Shown: positions 45,228 through 53,742, numbered from the stretch's first letter. The stretch: DNA of 64,000 bases from Dokdonia sp. PRO95 (GCF_000355805.1 NZ_CM001837.1:753308-817307), one strand, 5' to 3'. The notes: generated by a model not told the origin, from the letters alone. A program made the numbers and translations.

Positions 45228-46394
45228 ATGATTGCTATAGAAAACCTTGTCCAATTCTTTATTGAAACTCGAGAACACACAGAGAATATCTGTAAACCAC
45301 TAGAAATTGAAGATTACGTTGTGCAACCCATTGCAGACGTCTCTCCTCCAAAATGGCACCTAGGACACACTACTTGGTTTTTTGAAGAATTCATCCTCAA
45401 GCACCATAAAGAAGGATACACCCTCTTTAGCGAAGATTTTGCATTCGTATTTAATAGTTACTATGAGAGCGTAGGAAAAAGAGTCGTGCGCACAGATCGT
45501 GGCAACCTGTCTAGACCTACAGTAGACCAAGTATATGCATATCGCACATACGTCACTCAAGCACTCCAAGAGCTTCTTGAAGAAGAAATTACACCTATAG
45601 TAGAAAAACTACTCACCATAGGTATCCACCACGAGAAACAACATCAAGAATTACTAGTTACAGATATTAAATACATCTTGGGCAACAACCCTCTTACTCC
45701 TATTTATGAAGGAGAATTACGCTTTCGCGAAAGCAAAAAAGAAACACCACAAAGCTTGATAACCATTAATGAAGGAGTCTATGAGATAGGCCATACTGGA
45801 GAAGATTTTTGCTATGATAATGAATTAGGTCGCCACAAAGTGTACCTGCATGACTATCAAATATCAAATACACTAGTAACAAATGGCGAGTGGATTGCAT
45901 TTATTGAAGCTGGCGGATATCAAGAAACGCTCTTATGGCATTCCGAAGGCTGGGACTGGGTAAACACGCATGAAATAACTGCTCCTATGTATTGGTACCT
46001 TATTGATGATGAATGGCACCAATACACTCTTAATAATGGGTTACAAAAAATAAATCCAGACGAGACACTTGCACATATTTCTTATTACGAAGCTTTTGCA
46101 TTTGCACAGTGGAAAGGAATGAGATTACCTACAGAATTTGAGTGGGAAGTCGCTAGCTCACAACTAGACTGGGGTGATCGTTGGGAATGGACAGAAAGCT
46201 CATACTTGCCTTATCCAGGATACACCAAAGAAGAGGGCGCTCTAGGAGAATACAACGGAAAATTCATGGTTAACCAAAAAGTTTTAAGAGGCGGATCTGT
46301 AGCAACACCGCCTAAACATACAAGACATACCTATCGCAATTTCTTTCAAACCGGACTACGCTGGCAATTTACAGGTTTACGCCTTGCCAAATAA
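45228..46394 (+). CDS. egtB: Ergothioneine biosynthesis protein EgtB (sulfoxide synthase)
   Basis: EgtB is an iron enzyme that joins trimethylhistidine (hercynine) to a thiol (gamma-glutamylcysteine or cysteine) with oxygen. The 388-residue protein has a DinB-like N-terminal domain with the metal ligands His47 (HLGHTTWFFEEF), His134 and His138 (HHEKQHQE), and a C-terminal FGE-sulfatase-like domain (MRLPTEFEWEVA, RGGSVATPP, FFQTGLRWQFTGLRLAK). The palindrome at 45721-45734 codes for RFRES between the two domains. egtD follows after 39 bp. Confidence 0.94.
   Translation: MIAIENLVQFFIETREHTENICKPLEIEDYVVQPIADVSPPKWHLGHTTWFFEEFILKHHKEGYTLFSEDFAFVFNSYYESVGKRVVRTDRGNLSRPTVDQVYAYRTYVTQALQELLEEEITPIVEKLLTIGIHHEKQHQELLVTDIKYILGNNPLTPIYEGELRFRESKKETPQSLITINEGVYEIGHTGEDFCYDNELGRHKVYLHDYQISNTLVTNGEWIAFIEAGGYQETLLWHSEGWDWVNTHEITAPMYWYLIDDEWHQYTLNNGLQKINPDETLAHISYYEAFAFAQWKGMRLPTEFEWEVASSQLDWGDRWEWTESSYLPYPGYTKEEGALGEYNGKFMVNQKVLRGGSVATPPKHTRHTYRNFFQTGLRWQFTGLRLAK
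45721..45734. repeat. Palindrome core copy inside egtB
   Basis: Perfect GCTTTCGCGAAAGC, extended left by TTAC, in the linker region of EgtB and read as RFRES, a different frame from the AFAKA copies. Confidence 0.9.
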
Positions 46395-46433
46395 CAGTGA
46401 AAGTATTTATAAAAACCCACGACATAAACGTCT

Positions 46434-47399
46434 ATGACGACCAAAACTACTACCATCACATCTGCATTTAGTCAAGAAGTAACCGAAGGACTCACCTCCT
46501 TCCCAAAGTTCCTATCTTCAAAGTATATCTATGATAAAAAAGGCGACAAGCTTTTTCAAGATATTATGGCGATGCCTTCCTACTATCTCACAAACTGCGA
46601 GTTTGAAATTTTTGAAACACATAAAGAATCGATTTCAAAAGCCTTTACAGACAGTAACGGTTTTGACCTCATAGAACTAGGCGCTGGAGATGGTAAAAAA
46701 ACTAAAGTGCTTTTAAAACATTTAATAGAAAGAGGCGACAACTTCACATACTTACCTATTGACATAAGTCAGAATGTACTTGATGGACTTAAAGAAAGTG
46801 TAGAAAGAGAAATACCCGGTATTAATATAAAACCACAACAGGGTACTTATTTTGAAGTTCTTGAAGATGTTGCTGAATACAATGAACGCAAGAAAGTTAT
46901 TATGGTACTAGGCTCAAACATAGGTAATCTTCTACACCCACAGGCTATAGATTTCCTTACAAATATCCAGAAAGCAATGACTTCTGGAGATTTGCTTTAT
47001 ATGGGGTTTGATCAAAAGAAAAACCCGCAGACTATTCTTGATGCTTATAACGATCCAGAAGGTATTACTGAGGCATTCAATAAAAACTTACTGCACCGTA
47101 TTAATAATGAAATGGAGGCAGATTTTAATCCTGATAATTTCAAACACTGGGAAGTATACGATCCAGAGACTGGTACTGCCAAAAGTTATTTGGTAAGCAC
47201 AAAAGACCAATCTGTAACTATAAAATCACTAGACCTTACTGTAGATTTTACAGCATGGGAAACTATTCACACAGAGATTAGCCAAAAGTACGATGATAAC
47301 ATAGTACAGTGGCTAGCTGGGGAATCTGGGCTTGAGATAATAAATGAATTCTCAGATAGTAAATCTTACTATAAAAACTATTTATTCAAGAAGAAATAA
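46434..47399 (+). CDS. egtD: L-histidine N-alpha-methyltransferase EgtD
   Basis: EgtD trimethylates histidine with SAM to hercynine, the first ergothioneine step. The 321-residue protein has FPKFLSSKYIYDKKGDKLFQDI, the SAM-binding ELGAGDGKKTKVLL, and VLGSNIGNL, all typical of the family. It follows egtB in the same orientation, so the pair forms a minimal ergothioneine operon. No gamma-glutamylcysteine synthetase (EgtA) or amidohydrolase (EgtC) is adjacent, which suggests a cysteine-using route. This last point is inference. Confidence 0.95.
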   Translation: MTTKTTTITSAFSQEVTEGLTSFPKFLSSKYIYDKKGDKLFQDIMAMPSYYLTNCEFEIFETHKESISKAFTDSNGFDLIELGAGDGKKTKVLLKHLIERGDNFTYLPIDISQNVLDGLKESVEREIPGINIKPQQGTYFEVLEDVAEYNERKKVIMVLGSNIGNLLHPQAIDFLTNIQKAMTSGDLLYMGFDQKKNPQTILDAYNDPEGITEAFNKNLLHRINNEMEADFNPDNFKHWEVYDPETGTAKSYLVSTKDQSVTIKSLDLTVDFTAWETIHTEISQKYDDNIVQWLAGESGLEIINEFSDSKSYYKNYLFKKK

Positions 47400-47447
47400 A
47401 TATCAATACAAACGCAAAGGCAACTTCTCACATTTAAAAAAACTATT

Positions 47448-47729
47448 ATGAAAGCAATATGGAATAATCAAGTGATAGCAGAAAGTAATGATACCGTAGT
47501 TATTGAAAACAATCATTACTTCCCTCATGACGCCATTAAAAAAGAATTTTTCTCGTCCAGTGATTTGCAGAGCACCTGCCCATGGAAAGGTGTCGCTTCT
47601 TATTACACCGTTACCGTAGATGGAAAAGAAAATAAAGACGCTGCCTGGTTTTATCCAGAAGTGAGCGAACTAGCAAAAGGAATTAAAAACCACGTTGCCT
47701 TCTGGAGAGGTATAGAAGTAGTAGAATAA
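47448..47729 (+). CDS. DUF427 domain protein
   Basis: A 93-residue protein with the DUF427 pattern MKAIWNNQVIAES, YFPHDAIKKEFF, TCPWKGVASYYTV and AAWFYPEVSELAKGIKNHVAFW. DUF427 proteins are small beta-barrel-like proteins of unknown activity. It is 48 bp downstream of egtD and ends at a terminator shared with the convergent CBM48 gene, so it may be the third gene of the ergothioneine transcript. Any metabolic link is only positional. Confidence 0.9.
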   Translation: MKAIWNNQVIAESNDTVVIENNHYFPHDAIKKEFFSSSDLQSTCPWKGVASYYTVTVDGKENKDAAWFYPEVSELAKGIKNHVAFWRGIEVVE

Positions 47730-47744
47730 AGAATTACTCAATAC

Positions 47745-47784
47745 TAAAACAGCCATTTCATATAGCTATGAAATGGCTGTTTTA
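47745..47784. terminator. Bidirectional terminator with an 18-bp perfect stem
   Basis: Arms at 47745-47762 and 47767-47784 (starting TAAAACAGCCATTTCATA) pair perfectly around TAGC; the stem ends in A- and T-rich sequence. It separates the DUF427 and CBM48 genes. Confidence 0.9.
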
Positions 47785-47809
47785 AATTATATGAATATAT
47801 GATTGGTTA

Positions 47810-48103
47810 TTATAATTCGAGGACACTATTTTCTGTTGCTGCATAGTCGTTATATTGAAAACGATCTGCTTCTGCCTCATTTACCCACTCACCATCTACT
47901 ACGTAGCGAAACTCGTAAGAATTATCTGTTGGAATATCAAAAGTTCCTTTAAAGGTTCCATTTTTTAATTTCTTGAGAGATGTAGATGTGTCCCAGTTAT
48001 TAAAATCACCAGCAACAGCTACAGAACTTGCGTGTGCCGCAGGTATTGCAAAAGTAACTTTACAAACAGGTTTTGTTTTTAAAAATTTTTTTGTGACTGC
48101 CAT
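47810..48103 (-). CDS. Small CBM48 (glycogen-binding, AMPK-beta-like) protein
   Basis: The start at 48103 (MAVTKKFLKTKPVCKVTFAIP) gives 97 residues; an upstream start at 48244 would add an unrelated hydrophobic stretch. The protein is a single early-set/CBM48 domain with SSVAVAGDFNNWD, FKGTFDIPTDNSYEFRYVVDGEW and DRFQYND. Such domains bind alpha-glucans in branching enzymes or AMPK beta chains; stand-alone versions are common in Bacteroidetes and of unknown role. Confidence 0.88.
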   Translation of the reverse strand: MAVTKKFLKTKPVCKVTFAIPAAHASSVAVAGDFNNWDTSTSLKKLKNGTFKGTFDIPTDNSYEFRYVVDGEWVNEAEADRFQYNDYAATENSVLEL

Positions 48104-48321
48104 AATAAGAGGTTTAAAAATACACTCAAATATAGCAGGATATTTACTTAAAAAACAGCATATCAATAGTTTAACCTTATTTTTACGATATAACAATATT
48201 AGGAGCTTCAAAATTAAAAAGCCGCAAAGCGAAAACGTTTGCACTTTTTAAAAAACTAGTAAGTGCTTATTACAAATCATAGTATTTGCACTATACCCAT
48301 CATCAAATTGACCAAAAAATT

Positions 48322-49401
48322 TTATTTAAAGCTACAAAGAGCTAGCAGTTTATTAAGATCATCTTCTGTATTAAAATAATGAAACCCTACTCGCACACCT
48401 TCACCTCGTGCAAGAGTTATAATGCCTTCATTTCTTAAACGCTCCACAAGCTTATCATCTCCCTTAATATTAAAAAAAGATCCGTGGTCTACTCGATCTA
48501 TAATTTCTTTTGAAATAAGTCCTCTCTCTGCAAAGGCTTCTTTTGCCTTAGTATTGATAGCTTTGATTTTTTCATCTATAGTCTTCATTCCTAGCTGTCG
48601 TATCACATCGATGGCAACTCCTAAGCTGCCATAGTTAAGTGTGTCTTGATGTCCCGGCTCAAACCTTCCTAAAAAACTACCTTCTTGAGGTTTATATTTT
48701 CCTTGTATAGAATTGAAACCTGTGGTTCTAGGAGCAACATGCTCTGCTACAGATTCTTTAAACAAAAACAGTGCATTACCATATCCAGCATTCATCCACT
48801 TATAGTTACTACCTCCTATCGCATCAAATGCAGAGTTGTCAAAATCAAATACTTCGGTGCCCAGATACTGAGTAGCATCTGCAAGAAATAAGGTGTCTGG
48901 ATATTTTGACTTTAAATCTTTTAAAAATTTATGACTGATTTTTATACCAGATAACCACTGTACCATAGAAAAGGCAAATATTTCGGGTTGCGCTTTCGCG
49001 AAAGCGGTTGCTATCTCCTCCTCAATAGCACCAGTGATTTTTATATAACTCAAGTTAAAGTCTCGACTCTCAAAAGGCCAATTTACCGAAGGATAATCTC
49101 CCTCCAACAAGAGTACTTTTTTATGCGTTGTGATCCCCTCGACTAGCGTATTAAATCCGTAAGAAAAATTAGGTACAAGTGCCACTCTGTTTGCTTTACA
49201 AGAAAAAAGCTTACCTACCTTTTCTCGCACACTTGTAAGCACCTTAGCTTGATTTTCTTTAAGTATGCTACCTTGTATAAGAAAATCGAGATCATGTTCT
49301 TGACGCCACTCCATGACAGGTAACGACAGTAAGCCCGAACCCGCAGTATTGAGATAGGTATATTGTTTTAAAATAGGAAAGAGTTTTGCAAAATTTTTCA
49401 T
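48322..49401 (-). CDS. Class V aminotransferase-fold PLP enzyme (possible EgtE)
   Basis: A 359-residue PLP enzyme: YTYLNTAGSGLLS, SYGFNTLVEGI, DATQYLGTEVFDFDN and GSNYKWMNAGYGNALF with the PLP lysine. This fold covers cysteine desulfurases, isopenicillin-epimerase-like enzymes and EgtE, the C-S lyase that finishes ergothioneine. It lies 0.9 kb from egtD but on the other strand, so an EgtE role is a hypothesis only. The palindrome at 48991-49006 encodes AFAKA within the protein. Confidence 0.8.
   Translation of the reverse strand: MKNFAKLFPILKQYTYLNTAGSGLLSLPVMEWRQEHDLDFLIQGSILKENQAKVLTSVREKVGKLFSCKANRVALVPNFSYGFNTLVEGITTHKKVLLLEGDYPSVNWPFESRDFNLSYIKITGAIEEEIATAFAKAQPEIFAFSMVQWLSGIKISHKFLKDLKSKYPDTLFLADATQYLGTEVFDFDNSAFDAIGGSNYKWMNAGYGNALFLFKESVAEHVAPRTTGFNSIQGKYKPQEGSFLGRFEPGHQDTLNYGSLGVAIDVIRQLGMKTIDEKIKAINTKAKEAFAERGLISKEIIDRVDHGSFFNIKGDDKLVERLRNEGIITLARGEGVRVGFHYFNTEDDLNKLLALCSFK
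48991..49006. repeat. Palindrome copy inside the class V aminotransferase-fold gene
   Basis: Perfect 16-bp CGCTTTCGCGAAAGCG, read as AFAKA. Confidence 0.9.
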
Positions 49402-49464
49402 AAGCTATTTACAATTGACGCTCAAAAAGGCTAATTTTATATCACCATATAAAGGTCGCATTTT

Positions 49465-49911
49465 ATGTCACTATTCTCAAAGAAAACTACTACTTCTATT
49501 GATCCAGTTCAAAAAGAGCTCATTGAAAACGCGCAAGCACGCGTGCGTCAAAAGAAGAATCTCTATAGACACTTTGTTACTTTTCTAGCAGGCGCAATCT
49601 TACTTATAGTAATTAACCAGGTACTTCATGTAGGAGAAGAATTTAAGCCATTCAAAAGACCATGGTTTGTCTGGGCAATACTTTTATGGACCTTCTTTTT
49701 TCTAATTCACCTCATAAATGTATTACTTATGAGTAAGTTTATGAATAAAGAGTGGGAACAAAAACACCTTGATAGACTTGTTACAAAGCAGAAGGTACGT
49801 ATAGCAGAGATAGAAGAAAGTGTAGCGCAATCACATCCATTACCAGAAAAAAAAAGTCCCGTAATGAGGGATCCATCCTTACCACTAGACGATCAGAATA
49901 CACTCCTATGA
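49465..49911 (+). CDS. 2TM domain-containing protein
   Basis: A 148-residue protein with a basic N-terminal stretch (RVRQKKNLYRHFVTF), two transmembrane helices at about 34-52 and 69-90, and KFMNKEWEQKHLDRL afterwards, matching the 2TM family found in Bacteroidetes proteins and some histidine kinases. The role is unknown. Its stop overlaps the folA start (ATGA, 49908-49911). Confidence 0.85.
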   Translation: MSLFSKKTTTSIDPVQKELIENAQARVRQKKNLYRHFVTFLAGAILLIVINQVLHVGEEFKPFKRPWFVWAILLWTFFFLIHLINVLLMSKFMNKEWEQKHLDRLVTKQKVRIAEIEESVAQSHPLPEKKSPVMRDPSLPLDDQNTLL

Positions 49912-50393
49912 TAACAATGATTGCCGCAGCTGCAGAAAATAATGCTTTAGGAAAAGATGGCAACATCCCTTGGCATTTACCAGATGATTTTAAGCACTTC
50001 AAACAGATAACTACTGGTCACCATATTATAATGGGACGTAAGACTTGGGAATCTTTTCCTAGGCCGTTGCCTAATCGCACGCATATAGTGATCACTCGTG
50101 ACCTAAATTACAAGGCAGAAAATGCTATCGTAGTGCATTCTCTAGAAGATGCACTCGCTTACAGTAAAGACGAGAAACAAGTTTTTATTATAGGTGGTGG
50201 AGAGATTTACACGCTAGGTATGGACTATGCAACACACATAGAACTCACACGAGTACATAATGAATATGAGGCCGATGCCTTCTTCCCTACCATAGACACT
50301 AATACTTGGAAACTTACAAAAAGTGTTTTTCACGATGTAGATGACAGGCATAAAAGTGGCTTTACTTTTGAAACTTGGAAGAAAACCACATAA
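49908..50393 (+). CDS. folA: Dihydrofolate reductase
   Basis: FolA reduces dihydrofolate to tetrahydrofolate. The 161-residue protein has MIAAAAENNALGKDGNIPWHLP split over its N-terminus, DDFKHFK, GRKTWESFPRPLPNR and IIGGGEIYTLG, all diagnostic. It closes the thymidylate cycle with ThyA, encoded 6 kb upstream. Translation is probably coupled to the 2TM gene by the ATGA overlap. Confidence 0.97.
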   Translation: MITMIAAAAENNALGKDGNIPWHLPDDFKHFKQITTGHHIIMGRKTWESFPRPLPNRTHIVITRDLNYKAENAIVVHSLEDALAYSKDEKQVFIIGGGEIYTLGMDYATHIELTRVHNEYEADAFFPTIDTNTWKLTKSVFHDVDDRHKSGFTFETWKKTT

Positions 50394-50412
50394 GTCTACA
50401 TTCTATTTTTTC

Positions 50413-50430
50413 ACGCTTTCGCGAAAGCGT
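50413..50430. repeat. 18-bp palindrome copy
   Basis: Perfect ACGCTTTCGCGAAAGCGT between folA and fabD. Confidence 0.92.
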
Positions 50431-50489
50431 AACAACCACGGGTATCTTCTAGGTTTTGTATTTTTACCCCAACAAATGAATTCTTAATT

Positions 50490-51374
50490 ATGAAAGCATA
50501 TATATTTCCAGGACAAGGAGCCCAATTTTCAGGAATGGGTCTAGATATTTTTGAAAAGTACCCTGCTGCTCAAAGTCTTTTTTTAAAGGCAAATGATGTA
50601 TTAGGTTTTAATATTACAGATGTAATGTTTGAAGGATCTGCAGAGGATTTAAAGCAAACTAACGTTACACAACCTGCCATATTCATCCATTCAATCGCTA
50701 TCAAAACGGTGATGACAGATTTTAAACCTTCTATGGTTGCTGGTCACTCTCTAGGTGAGTTCTCTGCACTAGTGGCAAGTGGTGCGTTAGATTTTGAAGA
50801 TGGTCTTAAGCTAGTAAGTAAACGCGCTCAGGCGATGCAAAAAGCATGTGAATTGCAACCTTCTACTATGGCGGCAGTTTTAGGTCTTGAGGATCACGTT
50901 GTAGAAGAAGTTTGTAATGAAATTTCTGGTGTTGTTGTAGCAGCAAACTACAATTGCCCTGGCCAGCTTGTTATTTCTGGTGAGGTAGAAGCTATCAATA
51001 AAGCTTGTGAGGTTATGAAGGAAAAAGGTGCTCGCCGCGCTTTAGTACTGCCAGTAGGTGGTGCTTTCCACTCTCCTATGATGGAGCCAGCTCGTGAAGA
51101 ACTAGCTGCAGCTATAGAGAATACAGTTTTTAAAAACCCAGTATGTCCTATCTATCAAAATGTAACAGCTAGTGCCGTTACAAGTGCTAGCGAGATTCAA
51201 AAAAATCTAATTGCACAACTCACTGCTCCCGTGAGATGGACACAAACTATACAACAAATGATAGCAGATGGGTCTACTGAGTTTATAGAAGTAGGTCCAG
51301 GTAAGGTTTTACAAGGTCTTATGAGAAAGATAAACAGAGATGTGACTGCAAGCAGCGCAGCGCTTCCAGAATAA
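50490..51374 (+). CDS. fabD: Malonyl-CoA:ACP transacylase
   Basis: FabD loads malonate on acyl carrier protein for fatty acid synthesis. The 294-residue protein has FPGQGAQFSGMG, the nucleophile Ser87 in GHSLGEFSAL, the GGAFHSPMM region with the catalytic His, and FIEVGPGKVLQGLM. The length is normal. It is a single gene with its own terminator rather than part of a fab cluster. Confidence 0.97.
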   Translation: MKAYIFPGQGAQFSGMGLDIFEKYPAAQSLFLKANDVLGFNITDVMFEGSAEDLKQTNVTQPAIFIHSIAIKTVMTDFKPSMVAGHSLGEFSALVASGALDFEDGLKLVSKRAQAMQKACELQPSTMAAVLGLEDHVVEEVCNEISGVVVAANYNCPGQLVISGEVEAINKACEVMKEKGARRALVLPVGGAFHSPMMEPAREELAAAIENTVFKNPVCPIYQNVTASAVTSASEIQKNLIAQLTAPVRWTQTIQQMIADGSTEFIEVGPGKVLQGLMRKINRDVTASSAALPE

Positions 51375-51393
51375 ATTATAAACATATATCCAT

Positions 51394-51422
51394 AAAAAAA
51401 CCAGCCTTAGGGCTGGTTTTTT
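51394..51422 (+). terminator. Intrinsic terminator of fabD
   Basis: AAAAAACCAGCC and GGCTGGTTTTTT pair around TTAG. It can act on both strands and faces the lipoprotein gene from the other side. Confidence 0.9.
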
Positions 51423-51479
51423 ATTGTTTAAAAATTACAATGTTTCAATGCATTGTAATTTCTATAAACTATATATGAC

Positions 51480-51884
51480 TTAGTTTACTGCTTTTTTTAC
51501 AGCATCACCAGCTTTAGTTGCAGCATCTTTAGTAGCGTTTGCAGCGTTGTTTGCAGCGTCTTTAGTTGCATTTACAGCATCATTTGCAGCATCTTTTACA
51601 GCATCACCAGTTGCGTTTGCAGCATCCTTTGCACCTTCCATTGTTGCGTTTGCAGCATCCTTTACAGAATCTCCAGCTTCTTTTACAGCATTTCCAGTTG
51701 CATCAACAGCATCACCTGCAGCATCTTTTACAGAGTTTCCTGCGTCATTTAAAGCATCACCAGTTGCATTTGCCGCGTTTTCAACAGCATTTCCAGCTTC
51801 GTTTGCTTTTTCTTCCATTTCTCTACAAGAAACAGCACCTACGATTAATGCTAAAGCAGCAACATTTAAAATAAATCTTTTCAT
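51480..51884 (-). CDS. Lipoprotein with nine LEA-like 11-residue repeats
   Basis: A 134-residue lipoprotein (signal MKRFILNVAALALIVGAVS, lipobox Cys20). From residue 31 to 129 the sequence divides without gaps into nine 11-residue units such as GDALNDAGNSV, KDAAGDAVDAT and KDAANNAANAT, rich in Ala, Asp, Asn and Lys. This is the amphipathic-helix period of group 3 LEA proteins, which protect membranes and proteins during drying or freezing in plants and animals. I recognise no named bacterial family. Protection of an envelope surface is inference. Three other small SC(R/K)E lipoproteins lie nearby. Confidence 0.8.
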   Translation of the reverse strand: MKRFILNVAALALIVGAVSCREMEEKANEAGNAVENAANATGDALNDAGNSVKDAAGDAVDATGNAVKEAGDSVKDAANATMEGAKDAANATGDAVKDAANDAVNATKDAANNAANATKDAATKAGDAVKKAVN

Positions 51885-52123
51885 AATTCAAATTTGTTTG
51901 GATAATTAGATGCGCGAATTTAACATAATTTCACATTCTCATAACAGAAAATATTCAATATCTGTAGTAATTATCGACAAAATGCAAATTTCTTAGCCAT
52001 TACGTCAAAATCTTAACGATTTAAGATAAATCTTAGCATCAATTGCATTTCCTGGATTTTTCAAAAAAAATTAATAAAACAATTTATTATAGGAATTATT
52101 CCTAATTTTCATACATTTACCTT

Positions 52124-52894
52124 ATGGGCATAAACGATTTACCTTCAGAAATACGCAGATTTAAGGAAGTACGAGAGGATCACGACTTCACACAAGCAGA
52201 ATTTGCAGATAAATTAGGGATAAAAAATAGCACGGCAGATATAGAACGTGGCAGAACTAAACTATCTGGACAAGTTATTACAGAGCTCCTTAGACTCTTT
52301 AATATCAATCCTTTGTGGATTTATGGTTATAGTAAGCAAAAATACCTCAATACAGATAAAAGTGATGTAAGTCCAAAAGTTGTTATTGTTGATAAAGATG
52401 ATAATGAAAATATGGTGCTGGTTAATCAAAAAGCCGCAGCCGGATATCCTAATAATATTGCAGATGTAGAATGGTATCAAAAGCTCCCAGCGTTTGACTT
52501 TCCAATACCACAATATCGCAATGCAACTTACAGAGGGTTTCAAATAGAAGGCGATAGTATGATGCCTAGCTTTAGACCAGAAGACTGGGTACTTGCAAAA
52601 GGGGTAGAAAGCTTAGAATATGCTAGTGACAATAAAGTGTATGTCATTGTCTTACAAGACGCAGTAGTGGTCAAGAAATTACAGAAAATGCCAGACGGAA
52701 AAAAGGTGTTATTAATATCCATAAATGAAGAGTACGTGCCTTATGAGGTAGCGGTAAGTGACATTCAAGAAATATGGCAAGTTAACAGCAAGCTCACTTT
52801 TAATCTTGATGAAGGAAGCAGCAATAGCTTACTTAAAGAACTCCAGCAATCCATGCTTGATCTCAAAGCACAAATGACTCAATTTAAAGCATAA
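52124..52894 (+). CDS. XRE/S24-family (LexA/CI-like) transcriptional regulator
   Basis: A 256-residue protein with an N-terminal helix-turn-helix (FTQAEFADKLGIKNSTADIERGRTKL), a linker, and a C-terminal peptidase S24 domain. The Ala106-Gly107 pair in KAAAGYP is a likely self-cleavage site, with nucleophile Ser145 in GDSMMPSF and Lys184 in VVVKKL. This is the architecture of phage CI and related repressors, but no phage genes are nearby. It sits inside the small-lipoprotein cluster and may regulate it. A short or absent leader is suggested by a TACATTTA box 5 bp before the ATG. Confidence 0.9.
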   Translation: MGINDLPSEIRRFKEVREDHDFTQAEFADKLGIKNSTADIERGRTKLSGQVITELLRLFNINPLWIYGYSKQKYLNTDKSDVSPKVVIVDKDDNENMVLVNQKAAAGYPNNIADVEWYQKLPAFDFPIPQYRNATYRGFQIEGDSMMPSFRPEDWVLAKGVESLEYASDNKVYVIVLQDAVVVKKLQKMPDGKKVLLISINEEYVPYEVAVSDIQEIWQVNSKLTFNLDEGSSNSLLKELQQSMLDLKAQMTQFKA

Positions 52895-52932
52895 AAAAAG
52901 GTCGATAACTCATAGAGTTATCGACCTTTTAA
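52893..52932. terminator. Bidirectional intrinsic terminator
   Basis: GGTCGATAACT and AGTTATCGACC pair around CATAG, flanked by A- and T-runs, between the S24 regulator and a lipoprotein gene. Confidence 0.9.
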
Positions 52933-52948
52933 AATATAAGTTTGACAG

Positions 52949-53188
52949 TTAGTTGTCAGTTTTTACTTTTACCTCTCCATCTTCATCTACTTTTACCTTA
53001 GTTTCAGAACCGTCTTCGCCTTCTACTTTTAATTTGTAGCCATCGTCGGTATCTTTTTCCTTAGTTATCTCAGCGTTAGCCTTTGCTTCTTCTATAATAA
53101 CTTCGGCTTCAGTTTTCTTTTCTTTACATGATGTAAATGATACCGCAAGGACACCAAGAGCTATAGCTCCTATTTTTAATGATTTCAT
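52949..53188 (-). CDS. Small acidic lipoprotein
   Basis: A 79-residue lipoprotein: MKSLKIGAIALGVLAVSFTS, lipobox Cys21, then KEKKTEAEV, a helical stretch and a beta-like charged tail (YKLKVEGEDG, TKVKVDEDGEVKVK). The alternating Lys/Val and Glu/Asp pattern suggests a short hairpin. No family known to me. It shares the SCKE/SCRE motif with its three neighbours. Confidence 0.7.
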   Translation of the reverse strand: MKSLKIGAIALGVLAVSFTSCKEKKTEAEVIIEEAKANAEITKEKDTDDGYKLKVEGEDGSETKVKVDEDGEVKVKTDN

Positions 53189-53230
53189 AATTTTAAATTT
53201 TGGTTGTTTGAAAAAAAATAGCTGTTAGAC

Positions 53231-53440
53231 TTAATTATCGTCTGTGCCGCCAGTTCCTGTATTCTCTTTGATCTCGTCAACACCTTCTTCTATAGCGTCT
53301 CCAGCGTCATCAACACCTTCTTCTATTGCATCTCCATTATCTGTAGATACTTCAACAGTTTTATTCTCCCTACAAGAAGTAAGTGTAAATGACGTCCCTA
53401 AAAGAGCTACAAGTGCTAGACTTAAAAAAATTCTTTTCAT
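53231..53440 (-). CDS. Small acidic lipoprotein with two 11-residue repeats
   Basis: A 69-residue lipoprotein with signal MKRIFLSLALVALLGTSFTLTS and the lipobox Cys23 followed by REN. The core is two almost identical 11-residue units, GDAIEEGVDDA and GDAIEEGVDEI, the same period as the larger lipoprotein at 51480. It then ends in a Gly/Thr/Asp tail. The short ORF length is offset by a convincing signal and lipobox. Function unknown. Confidence 0.7.
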   Translation of the reverse strand: MKRIFLSLALVALLGTSFTLTSCRENKTVEVSTDNGDAIEEGVDDAGDAIEEGVDEIKENTGTGGTDDN

Positions 53441-53490
53441 TTTAATTAAATTAAATAGTTAATTAAATGATATACGAACGCCACAACGTT

Positions 53491-53712
53491 TTAGTTGTCG
53501 TCACCTATTTTTTCTATCTCTTCGTTAATTTCTTCATTTACTTTATTATCTACTTTCTTTGCAGCTCTTTCTAAGATACCTTCACGTTCTTTTTCGGTTT
53601 CTACTTGAACTTCTTTTACAACTGTAGTTTCTTTTACCTCTGTCTCTCTACAACTTGCTACGGTAAACGATGCAATTAATAGTGCGATAATTGTAATATT
53701 TCTTGTTTTCAT
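53491..53712 (-). CDS. Small charged lipoprotein
   Basis: A 73-residue lipoprotein: signal MKTRNITIIALLIASFTVAS, lipobox Cys21 with RETEVKE, then a highly charged, probably helical mature part (VDNKVNEEINEEIEKIGDDN). It is the first of the three tandem minus-strand lipoprotein genes and has a -7 box (TACATTTG) upstream. Family unknown. Confidence 0.7.
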   Translation of the reverse strand: MKTRNITIIALLIASFTVASCRETEVKETTVVKEVQVETEKEREGILERAAKKVDNKVNEEINEEIEKIGDDN

Positions 53713-53734
53713 AATTTGGTTGTTAATTACTGTA

Positions 53735-53742
53735 CAAATGTA
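53735..53742 (-). promoter_or_regulatory. Candidate -7 box of the small-lipoprotein genes
   Basis: On the minus strand TACATTTG exactly matches TAnnTTTG, 22 bp before the ATG at 53712. Confidence 0.45.

Noticed and set aside
51547..51909. Long plus-strand open frames opposite the LEA-like lipoprotein
   Set aside because: They are mirror frames of the repetitive Ala/Asp codons, lack a signal or known motif, and the minus frame has a clear lipoprotein signal.
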